Of a stretch of 7,906 nt of DNA, positions 1 through 6,738 are shown in pieces (position 1 is the first letter of the stretch; each line of letters starts with the position of its first letter). Both the position numbers and the translations under genes were made by a program. Location of the stretch: contig CAKZZJ010000042.1 in NCBI GenBank assembly GCA_937885165.1, positions 1-7,906 on the forward strand, read 5' to 3'. The notes below the pieces were generated by a model. That model had not been told where the DNA came from, did no database searches, and was given only the letters and a program-made list of their open reading frames with translations. The stretch comes from an uncultured Caryophanales bacterium. GTDB lineage: Bacteria; Bacillota_I; Bacilli_A; Acholeplasmatales; Anaeroplasmataceae.

Positions 1-223
1 TAATTAATTTATCATCTTTAAATGATAAGTTTAAATATTGTTCATATCTATCAATATAAATTTGTGATGATTCTTTGCCAATTAACGAAATAGCCTCATC
101 CTTTAATTCTTTTACCAACGAATGTATTTGTTTCATACATTCGTTTTTTACTGTATTACTATAATAAATATGATAATATAAATTCCTATTTATGTCGTCA
201 AATGGCTTCACTACAGTCTTACA
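1..223 (-). pseudogene. Transposase C-terminal continuation in a shifted frame (partial at window edge)
   Basis: Reading the minus strand from about 223 down to position 1 gives an open frame of about 74 codons, including KPFDDINRNLYYHIYYSNTV and later IYIDRYEQYLNLSF. It lies one frame away from the transposase gene that stops at 211. The two frames overlap only over 223-211. Restoring one base there (for example an extra A near 219-220) would join ...EIFDV directly to KTVVKPFDD, so this is most simply the continuation of the same transposase after a single-base loss. The fragment has no start codon or ribosome site of its own and runs off the window. It should carry the route to the third catalytic acidic residue, which is not visible here. 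A programmed -1 frameshift is a weaker alternative, because I see no slippery heptamer in the overlap. Confidence 0.72.
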
Positions 224-1179
224 TCAAATATTTCAGCACTATATAAATCAATTATTTCCCTTATTTGCTTATTTTCTTTTGTCATCATTAAAAAGCCATT
301 ATTAGATTTCAAAATTATTTTCATTAAATCCTTTGAAAAGTATCCTCTATCTAATACAAAATTAATTGATTTTGGTTCTCCTTTTTTTAATACCTTTATA
401 ATTGGATATGCTTGATTTAAATCATGTATGGTTCCTTTATATTCTTTATAATATATTGGAGTATATTGTTCTTGATCAGTAACTAATGTAAAAGAAAACT
501 GATTTTCAAAGTCTTTATTTTTACTTAAACCGAGTTCTACTATTTCAATATCAGATGCCTCAGTTTGAACGTTAGATCCATCAATAGATATAACTATGTC
601 TTTATCTTTACATGTATGTAATACCCAATCTTCTAAAAAACTATCAATTTGGCTTTCTTTTATTTGACCAAGTATATTTTCAACTGTTGTATCACTTTCG
701 ATTTTATGGCCTAAAATAAGGTTATTTCTGGCAAAATGTGGATATGATACTATTGATGAATTATTTGTTAAAACAAATTTAGTAGCTAAATTAATTAAAG
801 TATTACTTCTAATATTATTTTCATCATCAAAATGTTTTTTAATATATGGAGTTAAATTAATCTTTTCTGATAATTTATGTAAAACTGCAGTTTGCCCATA
901 AGTTATCCCATCGGAAAAGTTAAATTTATTTGAATCGATATTATTATTTTCGTTAAGAGCTTCATATTCTACTTTATATAATTTCTTGAAATTATTGTTG
1001 ATATACATAGTATCGCTACCATCAATTTTAAGGCCAACTGGAAGTCTAACATCAGAATTGTTTTTTTCCTTTTTTCTATATACTTTCTCAACAGTACGAT
1101 ACAAGTAAGTTTTTCCACCAGAATGATACTCAATTGTATCTTTTGGAATTGGAACTATAAAATTTCTATCATAAGCCAT
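211..1179 (-). CDS. IS1634-like (IS4 superfamily) DDE transposase, N-terminal 322 aa, frameshifted
   Basis: This is probably a cut-and-paste DDE transposase of the IS4 superfamily, closest in style to IS1634-type elements; it would act on its own element's ends. Seen: a basic N-terminal region (VYRKKEK, residues 33-39), then an RNase H-like core. The first catalytic Asp is probably D200 in ISIDGSN. A beta-rich stretch with the family-like pattern YTPIYYKEYKGTIHDLNQ follows, and the second Asp is probably D277 in FVLDRGYFS. Related transposases are usually about 530-600 aa, so this 322-aa product lacks the C-terminal part that holds the catalytic Glu; that part continues in another frame below 223. 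The start is ATG at 1179, preceded by GAGAGTGGTG and a promoter at 1205-1232. Activity is unlikely unless the frame is restored. The outer end of the element lies between the transposase and the hppA promoter, but I cannot fix it because the other end is outside the window. Confidence 0.85.
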   Translation of the reverse strand: MAYDRNFIVPIPKDTIEYHSGGKTYLYRTVEKVYRKKEKNNSDVRLPVGLKIDGSDTMYINNNFKKLYKVEYEALNENNNIDSNKFNFSDGITYGQTAVLHKLSEKINLTPYIKKHFDDENNIRSNTLINLATKFVLTNNSSIVSYPHFARNNLILGHKIESDTTVENILGQIKESQIDSFLEDWVLHTCKDKDIVISIDGSNVQTEASDIEIVELGLSKNKDFENQFSFTLVTDQEQYTPIYYKEYKGTIHDLNQAYPIIKVLKKGEPKSINFVLDRGYFSKDLMKIILKSNNGFLMMTKENKQIREIIDLYSAEIFDVRL

Positions 1180-1204
1180 AAAAACACCACTCTCATTTAG
1201 TATA

Positions 1205-1232
1205 GTTATACTAATTTATTTTGTTTTGTCAA
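1205..1232 (-). promoter_or_regulatory. Sigma-A type promoter of the transposase
   Basis: On the minus strand a perfect -35 TTGACA (1232-1227) is followed after 16 bases by TATAAC (1210-1205), five of six matches to the -10 consensus. The transposase ATG at 1179 is about 25 bases downstream. A TATACT at 1204-1199 is a less well spaced alternative -10. Confidence 0.62.
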
Positions 1233-1234
1233 CG

Positions 1235-1278
1235 AAAAAAGCGTATAATTTAAGCCGTTTTTGCAAAAATTATACGCT
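1235..1278 (-). terminator. Minus-strand hairpin terminator upstream of the transposase promoter
   Basis: AGCGTATAATTT (1278-1267 on the minus strand) pairs perfectly with AAATTATACGCT (1251-1240). This gives a 12-bp stem with a 15-base loop, followed on the minus strand by a run of T residues (1240-1235). The tract lies on the minus side only, so termination is directional, toward the transposase. Placed just upstream of the transposase promoter, it would block transcription entering the insertion sequence from its flank, a common protective arrangement in IS elements. The stem is AT-rich, so its strength is uncertain. It could instead be, or include, a terminal palindrome of the IS. Confidence 0.6.
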
Positions 1279-1330
1279 GGGTTTTAAATTTAGTATAAAG
1301 AGATTAGGTTTTAAAAAATTAATTTTTTTC

Positions 1331-1359
1331 TTTACATTTAAGCGCTTTCATAATATAAT
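1331..1359 (+). promoter_or_regulatory. Sigma-A promoter of hppA
   Basis: TTTACA (1331-1336) and a perfect TATAAT (1354-1359) are separated by the optimal 17 bases, the best promoter match in the window. Transcription should begin near 1366, leaving a leader of about 30 bases before the ATG at 1396. That position also argues against the in-frame TTG at 1372 as a start, since it would fall almost on the transcript's 5' end. Confidence 0.8.
1337..1350 (+). promoter_or_regulatory. cre-like catabolite response element in the hppA promoter
   Basis: The 14-mer TTTAAGCGCTTTCA contains the perfect palindrome AAGCGCTT and matches the Firmicutes CcpA-binding consensus TGWAAGCGNTWNCA except for T instead of G at the second position. 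It fills most of the spacer between the -35 and -10 boxes. A protein bound there would be expected to block RNA polymerase, so repression in good carbon supply is inferred. No ccpA gene is in the window. Confidence 0.55.
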
Positions 1360-1395
1360 ATTGAAATCACGTTGTGTAAAGGGAGAGATTATAAA

Positions 1396-3519
1396 ATGAG
1401 TAGTACAACAATTACAGTAATGTTACTTGTGATTTTTGCATCATTAGTAACACTTCTTTATGCATTCTTTATTTTTTATAAAATCAACAAAATAAAAATT
1501 AAAAATAAAGATGTAGAAAATGTTGCATCATACATAAAAAGTGGTGCGATGACATTTTTAAAAAGAGAATATAAAATAATTTTAATTTTTGTCGTAGCGG
1601 TTGCTGTAGTACTTGCAATACTTGGTTTAATACCAGTATTTAATGGTGCAGAAGGAATTGGCTGGGAATCATCTATATGCTTTATAGTTGGTTCAGTATT
1701 TTCAGCTTTAGCAGGATTTGTAGGTATGCTTATTGCTACAAAGGCTAATGCGAGAACTGCAGATGCAGTAGAAGAGGGCGGAATAAGCGGAGCTTTAAAA
1801 ATCGCATTCAGCGGTGGAGCAGTTTTAGGCTTATGTGTTGTTGGCTTCGGTCTACTAGGTTTAAGTTCTTTAATTTTCATCTTTACTGCTGCAACAAATG
1901 CTACAGAACAAGAAGCAATAAAAGATGCAGTATCAATTGTAAGTGGCTATAGTTTAGGCTGCTCTATGATTGCTTTATTCGCAAGAGTTGGCGGTGGTAT
2001 TTATACAAAGGCTGCAGATGTTGGTGCTGATATAGTTGGTAAAATCGAACAGAATATACCTGAAGATGACCCAAGAAATCCAGCAACTATCGCTGATAAC
2101 GTTGGTGATAATGTAGGTGATATAGCAGGTATGGGATCTGATTTATGTGAATCATATGTTGGTTCAATCATTTCATGTTTGGCTTTAGGTACAGTACTTC
2201 TTAATGGTACTTTTGAAATAACAAGAGTATTATTTCCATTATTAATTGCTGCGGCAGGGCTTATATCTGCAGTGATATCTGTATTAATTATTAGAGCCCG
2301 TAAATGGAAAAATCCTCAAAGAACTTTAACTATCGCTACTTATATCGCAACAGCCATTGTTTTAGTTGCCACAATATTTTTATCAATATTCTTCTTAAAA
2401 GATGGTAATGGTCATGGTGAACCAAAAGCCATAGGTGCAGTAGTAGCTGGACTTATATGTGGAATTGTCGTTGGTAAGATTGCGGAAATTTATACATCAA
2501 GTGATTATAAATCAGTAAAAGAAATCGCTAAGGAATCAGAAACAGGTCATGCAACAAATATTATCGCAGGTCTTGGTGTAGGTATGAAATCCACATTCCT
2601 TACAGTTGTTGTTTTGGCACTTGGTATTATATTTTCTTATTTTTTCTTAGGAAATTATGGTATAGCTTTAGCAGCAGTAGGTATGTTATCTACTGCAGGT
2701 ATTACTATTTCAGTTGATGGTTATGGGCCAATTTCTGATAATGCAGGTGGTATTGCTCAAATGAGTAATCTTGACCCTCATGTAAGAGAAGTAACAGATA
2801 AGCTTGATAGCGTTGGTAATACCACAGCCGCAATCGGAAAAGGCTTCTGTATCGGTTCTGCAACATTGACAGCCTTAGCTTTATTTTTCTCATATGCTCA
2901 CGCTGTTGGTTTAGGTGATAATCTTAATTTACTTTCTACACAGGTTATAGTTGGATTATTAATAGGTGCTATGCTTCCATATTTATTCTCTGCTTTAGTT
3001 ATTGCCTCAGTTGGTAAGGCAAGTAATAAAATGGTAATTGAAGTAAGAAGACAATTTGAAGAAAATCCTCTTATCCTTACAGGAGAAGCAAAAGCTGATT
3101 ATGACAAATGTATCGATATTTCAACTAAAGCTTCACTTAAAGAAATGATTTTACCAGGATTAATCGCTGTATTAACACCTATCGGAGTAGGCTTCATATT
3201 CGGTGCTGAAGGCTTAGGTGGACTATTGGTAGGTGGATTATCAAGCGCGATAATGCTTGCAATATTCATGGCTAATTCAGGTGGTGCATGGGATAATGCA
3301 AAAAAATATATCGAAGAAGGTAATAATGGTGGTAAAGGTAGTCTTGCTCATCAAGCGGCTATCACTGGTGATACAGTAGGTGACCCTCTAAAAGATACTG
3401 CCGGACCAGCTATGGATATATTAATTAAACTTATGTCAATAATATCACTAATCATTGCCCCAATTCTTGTTGAAGTAACATCTTTATGGGATGTATTGGT
3501 TAATTTAATCAACGGATAA
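1396..3519 (+). CDS. hppA: Membrane-bound K+-dependent ion-pumping pyrophosphatase, probably Na+ type
   Basis: Integral-membrane inorganic pyrophosphatase (707 aa, normal full length) that uses PPi hydrolysis to pump Na+ and/or H+ out of the cytoplasm. Seen: many hydrophobic helices throughout (the family has about 16), the substrate motif DVGADIVGK (208-216), acidic metal-binding clusters in DNVGDNVGD (234-242), DNAGG (448-452) and GDTVGDPLKD (658-667). GNTTAAIGKG (474-483) has Ala478 and Gly481 where K+-independent enzymes carry Lys and Thr, so K+ dependence is expected. Glu252 in GMGSDLCESY sits where Na+-pumping enzymes keep their gate glutamate; plant H+ pumps have it four residues later. 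This suggests Na+ transport, but dual Na+/H+ pumping is possible. The start is ATG 1396, chosen over the upstream TTG at 1372 because AAAGGGAGAG (1378-1387) lies at proper distance. It is a monocistronic unit with its own promoter, cre-like site and terminator. Confidence 0.97.
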   Translation: MSSTTITVMLLVIFASLVTLLYAFFIFYKINKIKIKNKDVENVASYIKSGAMTFLKREYKIILIFVVAVAVVLAILGLIPVFNGAEGIGWESSICFIVGSVFSALAGFVGMLIATKANARTADAVEEGGISGALKIAFSGGAVLGLCVVGFGLLGLSSLIFIFTAATNATEQEAIKDAVSIVSGYSLGCSMIALFARVGGGIYTKAADVGADIVGKIEQNIPEDDPRNPATIADNVGDNVGDIAGMGSDLCESYVGSIISCLALGTVLLNGTFEITRVLFPLLIAAAGLISAVISVLIIRARKWKNPQRTLTIATYIATAIVLVATIFLSIFFLKDGNGHGEPKAIGAVVAGLICGIVVGKIAEIYTSSDYKSVKEIAKESETGHATNIIAGLGVGMKSTFLTVVVLALGIIFSYFFLGNYGIALAAVGMLSTAGITISVDGYGPISDNAGGIAQMSNLDPHVREVTDKLDSVGNTTAAIGKGFCIGSATLTALALFFSYAHAVGLGDNLNLLSTQVIVGLLIGAMLPYLFSALVIASVGKASNKMVIEVRRQFEENPLILTGEAKADYDKCIDISTKASLKEMILPGLIAVLTPIGVGFIFGAEGLGGLLVGGLSSAIMLAIFMANSGGAWDNAKKYIEEGNNGGKGSLAHQAAITGDTVGDPLKDTAGPAMDILIKLMSIISLIIAPILVEVTSLWDVLVNLING

Positions 3520-3532
3520 AATATTTAAAATT

Positions 3533-3561
3533 CACTTCTTTAACATAGAAGTGTTTTTTTT
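3533..3561 (+). terminator. Rho-independent terminator of hppA
   Basis: CACTTCT (3533-3539) pairs perfectly with AGAAGTG (3547-3553) across a 7-base loop, and eight T residues follow (3554-3561). It begins 13 bases after the hppA stop codon. Confidence 0.85.
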
Positions 3562-3562
3562 C

Positions 3563-3591
3563 TTAAAAAGAAAAAAGAGTTGTGATATAAT
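3563..3591 (+). promoter_or_regulatory. Promoter of the PP2C-like / HD / nitroreductase / trmFO operon
   Basis: A perfect TATAAT at 3586-3591 is preceded by TGA, making an extended -10 (TGNTATAAT). A weak -35 TTAAAA (3563-3568) lies 17 bases upstream. It follows directly after the hppA terminator, and transcription would start near 3598, about 43 bases before the ATG at 3641. No other convincing promoter is seen in the short gaps between the next genes. Confidence 0.7.
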
Positions 3592-3640
3592 AACCTCAAA
3601 GGATCATTTTTTCAAAACATTCAAAAGGGAGAGTTTATAT

Positions 3641-5572
3641 ATGAACAAAAAACTTATTAAAAATGATTTAGCATTTGCTTTTTTAATAAATAAAAATAAT
3701 AAAACATCTGACCCTATAGTTGCCGAATATGATGATGAATTAGGAAAGAAGATGGCTCTTTTAGCATCTTCAAATGGGGAAGAAAGCATAAGAGGAATAA
3801 AACTTGGTGCTGACAAACTAAAGAATTTTGAAGAAATATTAGATGATTCATATGGAAAAGATGCTATATTTATTACTGAAGATAAGACATTTAACAGATT
3901 CAGTGAATATGTGAATGTTTTATTAAATGATTCACAAAGTCCATCATTTAAGGTAAATGATGCTTATTTATCATCAAGACTGATAATTTATAAATATGTC
4001 TATTATATGCTTAATAGAATTGAAAATCATAATTTAAATAAAAATAGTTTAAGTAGATATATAAGACCTTATATAGGAAAGACAGTTGAAGAATTAAATA
4101 TAAAAAAAGATGAAAATATATCATTTAAAACATCATTATCATCACTTATTTATAATAGTGGTAATAATTTAATTGATGTTATCTGGGTTGGTAGTGCAAG
4201 ATGTTACATACTTACCTCAAAAGGTTTATTTTTGTTATCAAATGATGATATTGATGATGAGGGGAATTTAAATAATTGTTTTTCAACAGATGAAAGTGAG
4301 AAAATTCATCATAAAGAATATAAATGGAATGATATCAAAAATAAATTAGGGATAAGTCAAGATAAATTCATTCTTATCTCTGCTACAGAAGGCTTTAATA
4401 ATAATTTTTCAAATTCATTTTTAAATGATGAATATCATCTTATCGATACATTATCATTTTCAGATGATATTGATGAATTTAAACAGGAGTTAAAAGAAAG
4501 ATTAAGAAAAAATACTAAAGATGATGTAAGTTTCAGTATGTATCCTGTAGGTTTTTCATCATTTGATGATATGAAAGATCATTTCTTAAATAGATTTGAA
4601 GAAATAGAAGAACTTTATTATGAATATGTCAATTATAAAAAAGAAATGGATATTCTTAATAATAAAAATATTGAAAAATATATTGAATCAAGAATAATAA
4701 ATTCTATTTCACTTTTTAGAGAAAAGATAATTGATGATGCAAAAATTGATGATACACCATTTTTCTCAATAGGCGAAAAATTAAAAGATGAAAAAGCCCA
4801 AATTAAATATATAATTAGGCTCTTAAAACCTGATGAAATCAGAATGAATCTAAAAGATGGTGTGGATCTTGATGTTTTAGGTAATAATCTCAAAAAGATT
4901 ATAATTAGATATGAAGAATTAGTTAATAATAAAGATGAATTATGTATCATAAAAAATAAGATAGAAAAGCTTCTTAAGGATATTATTGATGGATCAAGCG
5001 TTGATGATATAGATAATGAAATAGAAGAAATATCTATATTGTTATCAAATGTTGATAAGACGAAACTTGATGATAATCTTAAAAAGAATATCGAAATTAC
5101 AATAAATAATATTAAAAAGATGAACGCTTTAAAGAAAACAAAACCAGATGATTTTAAAATAGAGATACAAACAACATCTAGTATGATATATTTGGCTAAA
5201 CTTATTACAAAGAAAAATAATGCAGAGCTTATAGCATTAAAAGAAGCATTTGAAGATAGATGGAATAGTTTTGTATATAAAAAGAGTTATGATGAATTAT
5301 CAGAAATTATTAAATTTAAAGCTACTACTAACAATGTAATAGTTAAAAGTATATTACAACAGGTTAGTGATGAAGAATTATATTCTGAAATAATAAGAGT
5401 TATTGGTTCTTATAATAATCCTACATGTATTGATGATTTATTTGATGAAGATAAGTTTTTAGAATATAAAGAATATATGAGATTTAAAAATGATGAAGCT
5501 TTAAATGAAATAATAAAAGCTTTAAATAAAAAACTTTCAAAGTTTGAGAATAATTATTTAAGTTTATTATAA
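3641..5572 (+). CDS. Divergent PP2C-like protein with long helical C-terminal region, function unknown
   Basis: Not confidently assignable to a named family. The 643-aa product looks like a cytoplasmic two-part protein. Residues 1-305 follow the order of PP2C (PPM) phosphatase motifs in degraded form: IKNDLAFAF (6-14) for the N-terminal Asp strand, LLASSNGEES (40-49) where DGMGG is expected, DVIWVGSARCYIL (179-191) for the GDSRAY strand, FILISATEGF (243-252) for the SDGL strand, and KDDVSFSM (293-300) for the final DN-V-T strand. D9 and D294 could still bind metal. The DGMGG Asp is missing and the SDG Asp is Glu250, so catalysis may be lost or altered. Residues 306-643 are rich in E, K, D, I and L and look largely helical, possibly coiled coil; no signal peptide or membrane helix is seen. 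The start is ATG 3641 with AAAGGGAGAG (3624-3633). The in-frame GTG at 3551 lies inside the upstream terminator and is rejected. It is first in an operon, 19 bp before the HD hydrolase gene. Confidence 0.8.
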   Translation: MNKKLIKNDLAFAFLINKNNKTSDPIVAEYDDELGKKMALLASSNGEESIRGIKLGADKLKNFEEILDDSYGKDAIFITEDKTFNRFSEYVNVLLNDSQSPSFKVNDAYLSSRLIIYKYVYYMLNRIENHNLNKNSLSRYIRPYIGKTVEELNIKKDENISFKTSLSSLIYNSGNNLIDVIWVGSARCYILTSKGLFLLSNDDIDDEGNLNNCFSTDESEKIHHKEYKWNDIKNKLGISQDKFILISATEGFNNNFSNSFLNDEYHLIDTLSFSDDIDEFKQELKERLRKNTKDDVSFSMYPVGFSSFDDMKDHFLNRFEEIEELYYEYVNYKKEMDILNNKNIEKYIESRIINSISLFREKIIDDAKIDDTPFFSIGEKLKDEKAQIKYIIRLLKPDEIRMNLKDGVDLDVLGNNLKKIIIRYEELVNNKDELCIIKNKIEKLLKDIIDGSSVDDIDNEIEEISILLSNVDKTKLDDNLKKNIEITINNIKKMNALKKTKPDDFKIEIQTTSSMIYLAKLITKKNNAELIALKEAFEDRWNSFVYKKSYDELSEIIKFKATTNNVIVKSILQQVSDEELYSEIIRVIGSYNNPTCIDDLFDEDKFLEYKEYMRFKNDEALNEIIKALNKKLSKFENNYLSLL

Positions 5573-5591
5573 TTATAGAAAAAGGTAATTA

Positions 5592-6221
5592 ATGATGCTT
5601 GATTTTGATAAGATGTTAAAGTTCGTTAAAAAAGAACTTGAGGATAATAATGCAATCAAACCTAAAAATAAAAACCACCAGTTTAGAAACAGATATAAAC
5701 ATTCATATCGTGTTTATTTATGGGTAGGAAGACTCGCTTTAGATTTTGATAACATCAAATTAGATGTATTAAAGACTGCAGCGATATTTCATGATGTTGG
5801 TTATGCTTATCAAAAACAGATGCATGCATATTTTAGTAATATTATTTTTAAAAAATATGTAGAACAGAATAAAGAAGATTTTACAGATGAATTTGTTGCT
5901 GATGTTTCATATTTAATACTTAATCATTCAAGTAAAGAAATGATTAAAAAAACTGAAAATATAGAACTTATACTACTTATGGAAGCCGACCTTTTAGATG
6001 AAGAGGGTGCTATGGGAATATTATGGGATTTACTTGCCAAAGGACATAAGGGTGTTGAAGATTATGAGGATGCTTTAGAAGAAATATATGCGCATTCGAT
6101 TCATATACTTGATCAGGATTATATGGTAACACCGCTTGCCAAGAAGTATTGGAATATGAAAAAAGAAATAATAGATAAATTTGTTAAAGCAATTAAGTCT
6201 GATCTATTTATGGAGGAATAG
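5592..6221 (+). CDS. HD-domain phosphohydrolase
   Basis: Soluble metal-dependent HD-superfamily hydrolase of 209 aa. The full ligand set is visible: His37 (KHSYRV), His67-Asp68 (IFHDVGY), His78 (MHAYFS), His112 (LNHSS) and Asp133 (EADLLDE). The spacing H...HD...H...H...D fits the small stand-alone HD proteins of the YedJ/YpgQ type, which hydrolyse nucleotides or other phosphorylated small molecules; the actual substrate cannot be read from sequence. Two adjacent ATG codons (5592 and 5595) are possible starts after AAAGG (5581-5585). I keep the first, but the second has slightly better spacing. The gene starts 19 bp after the PP2C-like gene and ends 1 bp before the nitroreductase start, so co-transcription is very likely. 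Its last codons contain the strong GGAGG that serves the next gene. Confidence 0.9.
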   Translation: MMLDFDKMLKFVKKELEDNNAIKPKNKNHQFRNRYKHSYRVYLWVGRLALDFDNIKLDVLKTAAIFHDVGYAYQKQMHAYFSNIIFKKYVEQNKEDFTDEFVADVSYLILNHSSKEMIKKTENIELILLMEADLLDEEGAMGILWDLLAKGHKGVEDYEDALEEIYAHSIHILDQDYMVTPLAKKYWNMKKEIIDKFVKAIKSDLFMEE

Positions 6222-6222
6222 T

Positions 6223-6738
6223 ATGAGCATTGAATCTGATATTTTATATGATTGTCTCGAAGAAAGATATTCATGCAGAAGCTTTACAGCAGAAAAAATT
6301 AAAACTGAAGAATTGAGGCAGATATTAAATGCGGCAAGACTTGCCCCAACTGCGGCCAATAACCAGCCCGAAAGAATAATTGTTGTTGAAAATAATATTC
6401 TGCTTGAAAAATTAAATGAAGCGACAAGATATACTTTTGATGCCAAAACAATTTTAGTTATATGTTATGATGAAAAAGAATCATGGAAAAGAAGAAATGA
6501 TATGGCTGATTATGGCATAGTTGATGCGACACTTGCGGCTTCAAATATGGTTTTAATGGCAACAACACTTGGGATTGGTTCATGCTATGTTGCTTCATTT
6601 GATGAAGAAAAAGTTAAATTTATTTTATCTTTACCAAAAGAATATCATGTTGCGCTACTTATACCAATTGGATATCCTAAAGAGGTTAAAGCACACAACA
6701 CAAGACTTGATATTGAGGATATAGTAGAATATAGATGA
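6223..6738 (+). CDS. Nitroreductase-family flavoprotein
   Basis: Small FMN-dependent oxidoreductase of the nitroreductase superfamily, 171 aa, probably a cytoplasmic homodimer using NAD(P)H; the physiological substrate is unknown. Seen: the FMN phosphate-binding start ERYSCRSF (14-21), the flavin-ring segment APTAANNQPE (41-50), a central helix DATLAASNMVLMAT (101-114), then LGIGSCYV (116-123) and the C-terminal LIPIGYP (146-152) typical of the family. The short length matches the compact subgroup of about 165-190 aa. The start is ATG 6223, set by GGAGG at 6212-6216 inside the end of the HD gene; longer in-frame readings starting at 6181 are rejected because they have no ribosome site. Its TGA stop overlaps the trmFO start (ATGA, 6735-6738), which indicates translational coupling. 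Confidence 0.93.
   Translation: MSIESDILYDCLEERYSCRSFTAEKIKTEELRQILNAARLAPTAANNQPERIIVVENNILLEKLNEATRYTFDAKTILVICYDEKESWKRRNDMADYGIVDATLAASNMVLMATTLGIGSCYVASFDEEKVKFILSLPKEYHVALLIPIGYPKEVKAHNTRLDIEDIVEYR

Noticed and set aside
211..223. Programmed -1 ribosomal frameshift in the transposase
   Set aside because: No X-XXY-YYZ slippery heptamer occurs in the short overlap; a one-base loss is simpler.
1372..1395. Upstream TTG start that would add eight residues to the pyrophosphatase
   Set aside because: It lies about six bases from the predicted transcript start and would place the ribosome site AAAGGGAGAG inside the coding sequence.
1476..1880. Minus-strand open frame of 134 codons inside hppA
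   Set aside because: It is a shadow of the hppA reading frame, proline/threonine-rich with no ribosome site, and hppA is unmistakable on the other strand.
3551..3640. GTG start adding 30 residues to the PP2C-like protein
   Set aside because: The extension is built from the hppA terminator stem, its T-run and the downstream promoter; ATG 3641 has a proper ribosome site.
4633..4950. Minus-strand open frame of 105 codons within the PP2C-like gene
   Set aside because: Low-complexity antisense of AT-rich coding sequence, with no promoter or ribosome site.
6204..6446. Minus-strand open frame of 80 codons over the nitroreductase start
   Set aside because: Antisense shadow of a well-supported gene pair.
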